From the NCBI RefSeq assembly GCF_003286085.1, contig NW_020825312.1:558001-622000 (forward strand): 64,000 nt of DNA, in the 5' to 3' direction. The stretch is from Drosophila persimilis. Its lineage: Eukaryota > Arthropoda > Insecta > Diptera > Drosophilidae. Made by a program: the position numbers and the translations under genes. Below are positions 47,963-58,500 of the stretch, one piece after another. The notes below the pieces were generated by a model. It made no database searches, had not been told where the DNA came from, and worked only from the letters and a program-made list of their open reading frames with translations. Numbering within the stretch: position 1 is the stretch's first letter; each line of letters opens with the position of its first letter.

Positions 47963-49693
47963 CTAAACTAGCTCCAATCGCTTCATCTCCTTGAAGAGCT
48001 CATGGCCCATTTTGGCTGGACTCCTGGTCACAATGACGCCAGCCTTCTCTAGGGCGGCGATCTTGTCGTTGGCGCCCCCCTTGCCGCCAGAGATGATGGC
48101 ACCGGCATGGCCCATACGACGTCCGGGTGGCGCCGAAACGCCGGCAATGAACGAGACCACAGGCTTGGCCTTGATACCCTGTTAAAGATTACACAAAAAA
48201 TCTGAAAATATCCTTCATTTTGTGCGTAAACCTCGTTCCTTACCGTGTTGAACTCCGTAAGATAGTCGGCAGCCTTCTCCTCGGCCACACCACCGATCTC
48301 ACCGATCAGAATGATGCCCTTGGTGTCGGGGTCCTTGAGGAAGACCTCCAGGCAGTCGATAAAGTCAGTGCCGTTGAACGGATCACCGCCAATGCCCACG
48401 CAGAGGGTCTGGCCGAGACCCACTTCTGTGGTCTGGTGCACGGCCTCGTAGGTCAAGGTGCCCGAGCGAGAAACAACACCGATTTTGCCGCGCTTGTGTA
48501 TGTGACCCGGCATGATGCCAATCTTGCACTACACCGAAAAGAGAGAGACAGAGAGTATCGTAAGAAGAGTCCAACCGGTTCATGCGTCAGACGGAAAGGA
48601 AAGGAAAGGAAAGGAAAGAAAAGAGATAAGCCGCATAAACAATGACAATCAGAGGATAGGGACCGGACCGGTCCGAATCGATCGATTGAACTTTGCACCA
48701 GTGTCCATTACGGGTTATCTCTTTGGGGCGCCTCTGGCACTACGAACCTGTTCGGGCGCAATGATACCGGGGCAGTTGGGTCCCACCAGGCGGGATTTGC
48801 TCTGGCTAATCAGGGCATGCTTGACCTTGACCATGTCATGCTGTGGAACACCCTCCGTGATGCAGACAATGAGTGGGATCTCAGCATCCAGAGCTTCGAT
48901 AATGGCAGCCGCGGCGCCAGGTGGTGGCACATAGATGACAGTGGCATGTGGATCCGTTGCCTTCTTGGCCTCAGCGACCGAAGCGAACACGGGCAGACCG
49001 AGATGCTGGGTGCCGCCCTTCTTGGGGGAAATGCCGCCAACGAGCTTGGTGCCATATTCCAGAGCCTGCTGGCTGTGGAAAGTTCCCTGCTTGCCGGTAA
49101 AGCCCTGGCAGATCACCTTCGAGTCGCCCGTCAGCTTCAGGTTGCCTCGCGTCTTGTTGTACTGCGAATTGCAGCGGACGCCGGCCACGAAGCCATCTGA
49201 AAGAGCGAGACAGAGTCAATCAGGAGAAAAGGAAAAACATTTCCATTATCAGTTATCAGTTGGGTATGGATGTGGCTGTGTGGATGTGCTGGTTTGTGTG
49301 TGTCTGTGTTTAATTATGCTACAACTTTGTTTGTTCGATGGGTCACATGCGGACCTTGAACGGTCGCACCTCCCCTACCACCCCCCTCACCAGACAGTGC
49401 ACCTTCAACAGCAGCTGCTGCTGCTTCTTCTTGCCTCCAGCCACGTCGTTTTCGCTGGCATATTACGACAGTCTATTAATTCCAATTGAATCAGATTAAT
49501 CCAAATTAGTCTCGGGATTACAGCTACCTGTAATACACGGCTTATGTCTGCTTTCCTTTTCAAACCCCATAAATCCATCGAAGTTATATAATTTATGCGG
49601 GGTTCTGCAGCGGCCACTGACCATGTTTCGCAATAGTTGTATCTCTCGATTCTTACCTCGCACTTTCAGCAGCGCTCTCATCGATGCAGCCAT
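47963..49693 (-). CDS. Scsalpha: Succinyl-CoA ligase [ADP/GDP-forming] alpha subunit, mitochondrial
   Basis: Coding exons: 49657-49693, 48748-49196, 48244-48528 and 47963-48178. All are GT..AG with matching phases, giving 987 nt and 328 residues, the family's normal length. With the beta subunit it interconverts succinyl-CoA and succinate with NTP formation in the TCA cycle, in the mitochondrial matrix. Visible features: a short basic N-terminal leader ([12 protein letters not shown]) fitting a targeting peptide; the CoA-binding fold with [13 protein letters not shown] near residues 44-56; [18 protein letters not shown] and [12 protein letters not shown] in the middle; and the active-site phosphohistidine in [13 protein letters not shown], His near residue 281. 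The protein ends RLELV. The start is the first ATG after the DRE promoter. Exon 1 ends one base into codon 13. Confidence 0.97.
48593..48621. repeat. (GGAAA)n pentanucleotide repeat in Scsalpha intron 2
   Basis: Five to six GGAAA/AAGGA units inside the intron between 48529 and 48747. Confidence 0.85.
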
Positions 49694-49803
49694 TTTATCT
49701 GTGTGTTGCGGTTGTGCGATAAAAGCTGTGCAAACTGCCTGCTAATGGTTTTAAACGCGTTTTAATTTTAATTCAAAGAGAGAGGCGAGCGGCTGTTTTT
49801 ATT

Positions 49804-49811
49804 TATCGATA
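49804..49811 (-). promoter_or_regulatory. Scsalpha: DRE (TATCGATA) of the Scsalpha promoter
   Basis: A perfect palindromic TATCGATA lies 111 bases upstream of the Scsalpha start codon. It fits DREF-driven expression typical of metabolic and housekeeping genes. Motif 6-type sequences adjoin it. Confidence 0.75.
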
Positions 49812-49887
49812 AAATATACGGTCCGACCATCGGGAATATACTGAAACATACCGTCTCATTTGAAAAATATACCGCAAATATACTGAA
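49809..49887. promoter_or_regulatory. Motif 6 cluster upstream of Scsalpha
   Basis: Repeated AAATATACCG/AAATATACGG words, spaced by TCTCATTT, directly beside the DRE. The order and spacer match the cluster at 46536-46610 closely, so the two blocks are homologous, not only similar in motif. Confidence 0.6.
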
Positions 49888-49919
49888 GAATTCAACTTAT
49901 ATTTTAGTTTTCTTTCTTC

Positions 49920-51100
49920 CGTTGAATATTACTAGCTATATAGCACATTTAGCCGTGCCCACATAATTTTAGACCATTGATGAATCAATTTTCTACACAA
50001 TTGGTTAGTTTTTAGTCCTTGCTTTTACTGTATTTTGACTAAAACAAGGTTTCAACAAAATAGTTCAACAAAAAAAACAGTCGCAATGTTGCTAGTATTT
50101 GAAGACATGATGCGTGTATAGGCCTTTGGGCACCCTATTTCGTTAATTTTATATGTAGATCAAACGCAATTTATTAAGACCTTTTCTCAAATTGACATGT
50201 TTTTTACTTATGCATGTGTATTATTAGTATCTTGTATCGATCCTCATACCTACTGAGCCTTGTAAGACAAACGTATTCACAATTCTATAACATCCATTTC
50301 CCCCAGGGTATGTGTGCATGGAATTAGCAACATGTTTGTGTATGGAATGAGACTCATTGTTGCAAAAGCCAAACTGCGGCGAATCGGGTATTGCCTATAT
50401 TTCAAGCTATAGATGCCCACTTAGCTTTATCCCATAGATGAATACATTTTCTATTTTCTAACATCTTTAAATTGCTTGTAAGTATTTTATTTTGACTACA
50501 ATACGGGTTTCAAGTAAATGTTGCTGCAACTTTTGTGTATGGAATGCGCACCATTTGTGCATGGAATGGGACTCATTGTTGTGAACCGGTAATTACAGAT
50601 TCTACCCGATTCAAATAAATACCAAAATATACGGTCTCATTTGAAAAATATACCGAGTGGTGCGCGCCAAATTTGAATGTGAGCGACAAGGATTTGAATG
50701 TTGTCAACCGGGCCTTTATCTATGCCCACATAATGTTATACGATTAATGAATCAATTTTTTACTTAACTGGCCAGTTTTTAGCCCTTGCTTTTATTGTAT
50801 TTTGACTAAACAAGATTTAAGCAAAAGAGTTAAACAAAAAAAACAGTTGCAATGTTGCTGGTAGTTTAGCAACATTTGTGTATGGAATGGGACTCATTGT
50901 TGCTAAAGCGAATTGCGGCGAACTGCGGCGAACTCAAATTCGATTCAAAAAACGACAAATTCTTTGTGCCGTTGAATAATACTATCTATATGGAACATTT
51001 AGCCATGCCCACTCAATTTTGTACGATTGATGAATCAATTCTATACATGATTGGCCTATTCGAAATACTTGCATTTATTGGATTTCTATATAACATTGAA
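49920..51100. repeat. Degenerate tandem repeat array between Scsalpha and nan
   Basis: One repeat block starts GTTGAATA.TACTA, passes CATTTAGCC.TGCCCAC and GATGAATCAATT, then TAGTCCTTGCTTTTA and TTTTGACTA, and ends CGCAATGTTGCT. Copies lie at about 49921-50108, 50721-50860 and 50972-51082, with a weaker one at 50400-50520. A second block, TGTATGGAATGGGACTCATT, lies at about 50338, 50557 and 50872. The copies are diverged and alternate, so this is an old tandem duplication of a compound unit. Confidence 0.65.
50621..50720. repeat. Promoter-like repeat module, copy 1
   Basis: ATATACGGTCTCATTT, then AAATATACCGAGTGGTGCGC, then CGACAAGGATTT.AATGTTGTCA and CCGGGCC. It is the same ordered series as the module at 51191-51300 and includes two motif 6-type words. 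Confidence 0.6.
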
Positions 51101-51173
51101 AATTAAATTAATAATTGTTAAAAATACCATTTCGCACTAAAAAACACCACATGGGAGCACGGCGAAAACCAGT

Positions 51174-51300
51174 TACAGTATGACCCTCAGAACAGCACCG
51201 AAATATACGGTCTCATTTTCAAAATATACCGAGTGGTGCGCGCCAAATGCACATTTTTTGAACGGAACGACAAGGATTTAAATGTTGTCAGCCGGGCCAT
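51174..51300. repeat. Promoter-like repeat module, copy 2, with motif 1-like site
   Basis: CAGTATGACC (near 51176), one base from the reverse of Ohler motif 1, precedes ATATACGGTCTCATTTTC and AAATATACCGAGTGGTGCGC. It then shares GACAAGGATTTAAATGTTGT with copy 1. No exon is seen beside it, so it is probably a non-functional relic. Confidence 0.6.
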
Positions 51301-52320
51301 TACCGATTCAAAAAATTCATCAATTTTGATACATAAATAAAAAAATGAAACTGTTGGATGGAATGGATTTCCAAAGCCAAAAGTTCGATTTCAAAATCCA
51401 AATCGAAATCCAAAATCGCCTCTTCGCAGCACGCAACATATATTGCGATGTTTTAGACTAGACAATGTTGCAAAAATCAAGTTTTCATACCAATTTGAAA
51501 TTTTTTGTCACCGAAGAATGTTGCAAAATTATTAATTTCATACAAGTTGCATAGAAAATGTTGCCACTTAGTTCTACATTATTTTCGGTTGAAAATATAG
51601 ATGTCTTCAGGTATTTTACCAAATGAAGTGTTCCACATTCTACATACAGTGGCGCCGCCGATTTTGTAGTAACAATTTACATAGTGTAGATGCCATGTAG
51701 CACAATTCAAAATAATTGTTATATTTTTTGTTTTCAGATATATGGACCGACTTGGGGCGGACCTTCTTGTGAGCCCTTGATTGACTGGGAGCGATTTGGC
51801 GATCATTTCACTACGTGCTCATCGTGGTATTCAATAGGAATAAAGAAATGTACATCTCTTGTTTGTTTGTAATTTTAAGAGTGCCACGCCTTCTTGCGAT
51901 CCGAAAGAACTCCCTAATCTTCGGCATACATACCTTCTAGAGCTGCCATGATGTACATGTATATTGGCCAAAGTAGAATCCGAATTTGGACCCTCATTCG
52001 TAGTTGTATGTTTCATTCCTTCCTTCATTCCTAATGTTTATGTGCCAAAAAATGCAACAAAAATACACAACTGAATAACAACAGATGGTAATTAAGAATA
52101 AATAGATGCCTGATCATAAGGTTTGGCAGTTTGGCATAAGGAAATGATGATTCTAGACAAGTATACTTCTTCCAATATATGTACCAATATACCATATACC
52201 CATACTGTTCATTTCCCCGCACTCTACAAGTTTCCCTAACACTTACCAATTGTAAACACAATAGTGAGGGACATACTAAAAAGAGTGATACAAACCTGAA
52301 CTTGTTGAGTGAGTGAGTGC
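51301..52320. other. Upstream DNA of nan without a visible gene
   Basis: AT-rich DNA. Small frames (for example 51690-51872) have no recognisable domains. It probably contains the nan upstream region. Confidence 0.5.
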
Positions 52321-52350
52321 AACAGGTCCGAGATGTCCTGGCAACGTAGG

Positions 52351-52357
52351 GTAAACA
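52351..52357 (+). promoter_or_regulatory. nan: Forkhead-type site GTAAACA upstream of nan
   Basis: A perfect forkhead core (RYAAACA), 25 bases before the X-box and about 230 before the ATG. In flies, fd3F is known to act with RFX on chordotonal mechanosensory genes including the TRPV channels. Confidence 0.45.
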
Positions 52358-52381
52358 GAAAAATGGAGCTCAAGTTCAGCT

Positions 52382-52395
52382 GTTGCATTGGCAAC
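52382..52395 (+). promoter_or_regulatory. nan: RFX X-box upstream of nan
   Basis: GTTGCATTGGCAAC matches 12 of 14 bases of the palindromic X-box GTTGCCATGGCAAC, with both half-sites (GTTGC and GGCAAC) intact. It lies 193 bases upstream of the nan start codon, a usual position for X-boxes of ciliary genes. nan acts in chordotonal cilia, so the context fits. Confidence 0.65.
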
Positions 52396-52587
52396 GAGGA
52401 GTTCGAAGGAATGTTTTGTCGATACCCAAAACGGACAAGGACCACACAAGCTTGCCATAACATAGGAAATTCCAAGAACAGATACATAGATGCAATCCAG
52501 CAATGTCGCGCTATAAAAACGAAAACTAATCAGAGAAAAAAAAACACCACTAAGCACGAGGTCCAAGGTTAAAGGTATTTTCGGACC

Positions 52588-55465
52588 ATGGGGAATACGG
52601 AGAGCAACGTGACCAGTGGCGTCAAAAAACAGGCGGGAGTCTCCACACAGGCCCTCTACAAATTTGTCAATCTCAAGGGCGGCGGCCTCCTCGTGGACAT
52701 GATGAAGCGCGCCTGCCAGACGAAACAGTTCGCGGAGATCGACCACGCCATCAAGACCAAGGTCGAGCCCTTTCTGTACAACAAGGGTGCAGGACGGTAT
52801 TTCCCCATCTCCAAGCTGGTGCTGCTGCGCAATCGAGACCGCCCAAGGACGCGACAGCTGCCCGAGATCCGGGCCCTGGAGAACCCCGACGACGACTTCA
52901 ACATCCACGACTATTGTCCCGAGGTATCGGAGGCAGAGTACATCTCCAATCCGAGTGCCTACAGATTCGTGTGTTGGGATCTAAATGTGAGTTTCTGTGC
53001 TCCAGAAGCTTCCCCTATTTATTCCCCTTCTGCCTTACAGGAGCGCGGAGCCGTGGGCGAGACCATCCTTCATTTGTGTCTGCTCAACGCCTCCTCACTG
53101 CACGCGGACCTCGCCAAGCGACTGCTCAAGTTCTACCCAAAGCTGATACTGGACATCTACATGAGTGACGAGTACTACGGGGAGAGCGTCCTGCACATAG
53201 CCATAGTGAACGAGGATCCGGCAATGGTCAAGTATCTGTTGGATGCCAATGCCGATGTCCAAGAGCGGTGAGTACCAGTCGAACTTCAAGGCGTAGCGAT
53301 ATGACCACTCAAGTCTATTGAAATTAGTTGCTGTGGGGCCTTCATGTCGGCGGAGGATACAAAATTCTCGCGCACGGATTCCCCAGATCACGAGTACGTG
53401 GCTCTTTGTCCCATAACCAACTACGATGGCTACGTCTACTGGGGCGAGTATCCTTTGAGCTTTGCCGCCTGCCTGTCGCAGGAGGAGTGCTTCCGCTTGG
53501 TCCTGGCACGGGGAGCGGACCCCGACTTCCAGGACACCAATGGCAATACCGTTCTCCACATGCTGGTCATCTACGAGAAAATCGAAATGTTCGATGTGGG
53601 CTATGAGGTGGGCACCAACATTCACGTGAAAAACATCCAGAACCTGACCCCACTCACGCTGGCTGCCAAGCTGGGGCGCGTGGAGATGTTCTTCCATGTG
53701 ATGAGCATCGAGAGGGAGATCTACTGGCAGCTGGGCAGCATCACCTGTGCCGCGTACCCCTTGCTCATGATCGACACGATCAACGAACAGACTGGGAATA
53801 TCAACAAGGACTCGGTGCTGAATTTCGTCGTCTTTGGAGACAAGCTGGAGCATCTGGAGCTGTTGGATGGCGTGGTCATAGATCTCCTGAAGACCAAATG
53901 GGACACGTTCTGCAAGTCGCGATTCTATAAGCAGTTCTACATGTTCGCGTTCTACTTTCTGATCTCGCTGTTCAGCTTTATACTGCGGCCAGGTCCGGAT
54001 GCCAAGGAGGAGGATGAGGAGAATGCAAACAGCACTACGGCTAAGAATGATCTCTATAGAAACGATAGCTCCGATGTTCACCATCAACAGAGCAAAAGGG
54101 GTTCTTCCCTTAGCACCGAGTACAGTTAAGTATTGCTCGGATATGGGACTTCCATCAGTAACTCTTTTGTTTCTTTCCAGAAACCTTTTGGTTGAACTTC
54201 ACGGAGTATTACGATCCTAATGAGGTGGAAGTCTTGCCCGCCTGGTGGGAGAGCTATGCCCAGTGTCCGCTCATGAATCTCGAATCCGATCTGGCCAAGC
54301 TCAGAATCATGGCCGAGATGATCAACTTTGTGGGCGCGATCTTGTATCTGCTTGTGGCTCTACGGGAGGCTAGATTTCTGGGCTATAAAATGTTTGTAGA
54401 AAACTTGGTAAGCACCGATATCTTCCGACCTCAATCGATAGCATTTATCTTAGGCTTGTATCTCCCATTCCCATAGATGACAGCTCCCTCGAGAGTCATG
54501 TTTCTGTTCTCTTGTGCTTTGATGATGACCATACCCTGGTTGAGGGTCTCCTGTCTCACCGAGATCGATGACCATGTCACAGTTTTCATAATGCTGACCA
54601 CAGCTCCATACTTTCTGTTCTTCTGTCGGTAAACACCATCTACTACCAAGTACTATATAAATTGCCTAGCTTTAATCCTTGAATCCTCCTTTCACAGTGG
54701 CTTCAAGACCGTTGGTCCTTTCGTGGTGATGATATATCGCATGGTGATGGGCGATCTGCTCCGTTTCGTTTCCATCTATTTAGTCTTCGTGCTGGGCTTC
54801 TCGCAGGCCTTCTACATAATCTTTCTCACCTTTGATAATCCCTCGACGCCAGAGGACCAGGATGCGGAATCGAATCCCATGCCCTCGCCTATGGAGTCCA
54901 TTGTGGCCATGTTCCTGATGTCGCTGACAAATTTCGGGGACTACTACGGGGCCATGGTCTCCACCCAGCACGAGTACGAGGCCAAGATCCTGTTCTTCCT
55001 TTTCATGGTGATTGTTAGTGTGCTGTTGGTCAACATGTTGATCGCCATGATGGGTAATACCTACCAGAAGATAGCCGAGATACGCAACGAGTGGCAGCGC
55101 CAGTGGGCCCGGATTGTCCTAGTTGTGGAGCGAAGTGTCCCGCCAGCGGAGCGTCTCAAGAACTTTATGCACTACAGTCAGCCCATGTCGGATGGCAGAA
55201 GAGCCCTGGTTCTGCGCCTCAATATGACCGTAGGCTTAGATCTCTTTCTTTTCTCTGCTCAGAGATGATATGCACAACCTCTATTTTGCAGGACGAGGAG
55301 AAGGAGGAGATGAAGGAGGTCCAGGAAATGAAGCGTATTCATCAACGCTTCTCCAATAAGCGGCAAATGGAGCGGGAGGCACGGGCCCGTCGCCGCCAGC
55401 AGGAGTACGAGAAGTTCTTTGGCACCGCCCGCAAGTCGGAGAGTTCCGAGAACAACAACTTCTGA
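52588..55465 (+). CDS. nan: nanchung, TRPV-type mechanosensory cation channel subunit (7 exons)
   Basis: Coding exons: 52588-52986, 53041-53267, 53328-54124, 54181-54407, 54477-54628, 54698-55229 and 55292-55465. All are GT..AG with consistent phases, giving 2508 nt and 835 residues. N-terminal ankyrin repeats run from about residue 138 ([58 protein letters not shown]). Six membrane segments are near 413-430, 518-535, 557-573, 583-601, 619-642 and 696-720. The pore loop ([18 protein letters not shown], about 668-685) lies between the last two. A charged C-terminal coil ([19 protein letters not shown]) ends the protein. Fly Nan forms a heteromer with Inactive in chordotonal cilia for hearing, gravity and proprioception. 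The ATG at 52588 ([11 protein letters not shown]) could be N-myristoylated (Gly2). Assignment to nan rather than iav rests on length and remembered N-terminal sequence. Confidence 0.92.
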
Positions 55466-55562
55466 GGTCCTTCTTCCCGGTCCTGTTCTGTCCTGACGAC
55501 CCCCGAAGCACTTAATTAGTTCAAGTTTTATTGAGCCTTGTTGAAATCTGTTCGGTTTGTGC

Positions 55563-55568
55563 AATAAA
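55563..55568 (+). terminator. nan: Poly(A) signal of nan
   Basis: AATAAA 97 bases after the nan stop codon, giving a short 3' UTR. Confidence 0.75.
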
Positions 55569-58500
55569 TTGAGAGTCGACAGTCCGTTTCACAGCAACAG
55601 TTCACTGAAACCGCCTTCAAATATCGAATAGATGAATGTAGCAAACAATTCTATTTTATAGAGTTCCGTTTATAAGTCCCATGAAGCAATGAACCATGCT
55701 GCCCAATCCGTTCTATCCACCCTCATCTCATGCTCGTAAGACACCATAAATGTTCCGCTTTATGACTTGGCAAACAGAGCCAAGTCGCGGCAAGTGGCGG
55801 CCATTTGAATTAAGCCAACATCTTTTATGGGTCTGGGCCAATAAAGATGGAGTCCAATGGAGCGGGGGCATAGGACAACATCCGCTTATCGATTTGCACA
55901 TGATGATAACGATTACGTAATTGCAATTGTAGCAGCGACACAGCAGTGAGGAGAGGGAAAATAATGAATAAAAGATGAAGGCCGAAGGTTGAAGGTTGGA
56001 AGAAAAAATATTCGCAAACAAAGGCCTGACACCTTGCATTGTTGTATCCGTATCGCGAGGGATATCGATGATTGACATCAATGGGAGCACTGCCGGATTA
56101 TGCGTGGGATCGGCATTGGGATCGGCATTGAGATCGGCATCGGCATCGGCTGGTATCAGATCCTCGAGGGTCTCCCTCTAGATCCCTCTCTGCCGGAAGC
56201 GTTTAGCAGGCGCCTTTGTTCGCGTTCGAGCACAAAAGAATGGAATGAAATAACGATAGAGGGTAGCCGTGGCCCTAGAGTTCTATACGAAAGTGTTAAA
56301 GAGCAAGGATCACTCACTACTCACTATCTGAGCTGCTCTCAGAGGCCCAGCTTGCCGCAGCTTGACTTTAATTGAGTTTGAATAGAGCAATTTAGTTCCC
56401 GCTGTGTTGCCGGTGCCATAGCCATAGCTATAGCCAAGTCTCAGTTTTGATTTTTGCGATCCCATTCGATCCGTGCAAAAGTTCCCAGCCCAAACCCCTT
56501 CTGAACACTTTCCTTCGGGTGTGGCGCTAATGATATGGTGTCCAACCCTTGACGATCACAACAAAAGGGCTTCCAACAATAACCATTTGAATATGTCACA
56601 GTGTGGCCAGAAAGTATGTTCCCAGCTTTGGCGATTGGCGTTGGCTTTGGCATCGGCTTCGGCTTGGCTTTGTGTCCCGGGTGGGTCCGTCCACATGTAA
56701 TTACTGAACGCACACAGTCTGAGGTGTCGAGTTCGACGGATAATCATATGTTTTGGGTTCAGCTTCGGTGGCAGCTGTGAATGGTGTGGGCACGCCCACC
56801 TCCAGGCCCAGATCAACGCCCACTTCCTTTATTTTTTCAGCGTAAAACATTTCCCTGACCTTCTTGACTAGGAATAAACCCCTCTGTAATGATCATTCAA
56901 ATTGTCGAAAATATATTTGTACATGGAAACCAATTTGTAAATGGAATAGTCTGGAATTCCTTGTCCTTCTTGAATATTTACTCTTTTTCACTTTCGGGAT
57001 TATTCATTTGGGGAACACAACTATTATTGGGAATAACTACAGAATAACAGTTCATACAAAACATTAAGAAATGAATACATCTTACCCTAATATAATCATC
57101 AAAATTTGCACAATTTTATTAGTTACTGGAATGCTATGGCGAAATACTCTTACGTTCGATACATGGAAGATGGAATGATACCATTTCATACCATAATTAC
57201 AATTTACAGCACGTATTTCGTAAACTGAGTAGAGAAAGATTTATAGAGTAGAGAGTAGAATCTTGTTTTCTTAGTCGACTTGTGAAAATTTCCAGCAATA
57301 AAAAAAGGTTGGGAAAGCTGTTTAATTACGCCCCTCCTCGGCCCACACAAACATTGTAAAACAATAACAATAAAAACGAGCTGAGCGCTGGAAGGGCAGA
57401 GGCAGAGCCAGAGGCAGGAAAACGTGAAATGCTAATGCGAACAGTTTTTCACATTCTGCTTATTCCTAGAAACATACTATACTCGTACTGCCCGGAGCCG
57501 CTTTATGATCCTTGAGCAACATCGTTTATAGCGCAATTTCGGCGAGGGGCGTTTGCCAAATGACTTTTAAATGCCGTCTGTGATTCGGCCTTAACTATCG
57601 TAATTGTTTTCCAGGGTCTGTTCTTTCTTTTTGGCTTTCACAGCCCACAACAACAACAAAAACAACAGCAACAAGAAAAACATCCTGAAAAATGTTTCTG
57701 AACTCAAGTTGAATCCTTTGGGAGTTGGTTTTGGGCTTGGGCTCGGGATCGGGCAAAGGTAAATTGTTCAAGAAGCATTCAAGGAAGAATTATGGACTTT
57801 TCCCAGGTGAACTGCCACTAGAACTCAAAGAAAATTCGATTTCCCCTCAGCATTGACTGCCTTTTTCTTTGCTCAGATTTCTTTGCGTTCTGTTCGTTTG
57901 GATACTCAAGAGTTTGTTTAAAGTAAATTATTTATGCAAATCAAAGTACAAAGGACAAAAGTTTGCAATTTATTTTTCTTTTTTGGCAATCGTTTATTTG
58001 GCTTGTGGGTGGGCCGCCAAAGGGGGAGGGCGGTGGTGGCTATTGAGCAAGGGTTAAGGGTTTGACCTTTGTTAACTTTGTTTGCATTTGGGCTTTGCTC
58101 TTTGATTTAACACTGTCGCTGCCCATGGAATGGAATGCAATAGAACGGAAGGGAAGGGAGAGTATTCGGGGGGTGTTGCTCCACTCACCCATATGGAAAT
58201 GGAAATTTATCTAGCACCCAAAACGTGAAATTGATGATTTTATTCCCGTGTGTGCGCTCTCCTTTTTTCGGGGTAAACTTTTTAAGCACATTGATTTTAT
58301 TAAATGTTATTTTGAGTGAATTTGATTTTGATATTTGTGTGTGTGTTTGGGGCTGCCATTGCCATTGCCATGCGGCCTGTCATTTGCATGCCTCGACACT
58401 TGTGGCTGCGATTTTTCCTCCATTTCAGGCAGTCATTGATTATGTGTCAATGGAACGGATAGTTCGGATGGAATTGAAGGATTCGATGAAGTGCCCAAAA

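Noticed and set aside
48220-49489. Several plus-strand frames across the Scsalpha locus
   Set aside because: They are antisense to conserved Scsalpha exons; high GC at third positions keeps the opposite strand open.
53095-54087. 330-codon minus-strand open frame
   Set aside because: It is antisense to nan exons 2 and 3, which have clear ankyrin and membrane features and correct introns. The frame crosses a nan intron with no splice logic of its own.
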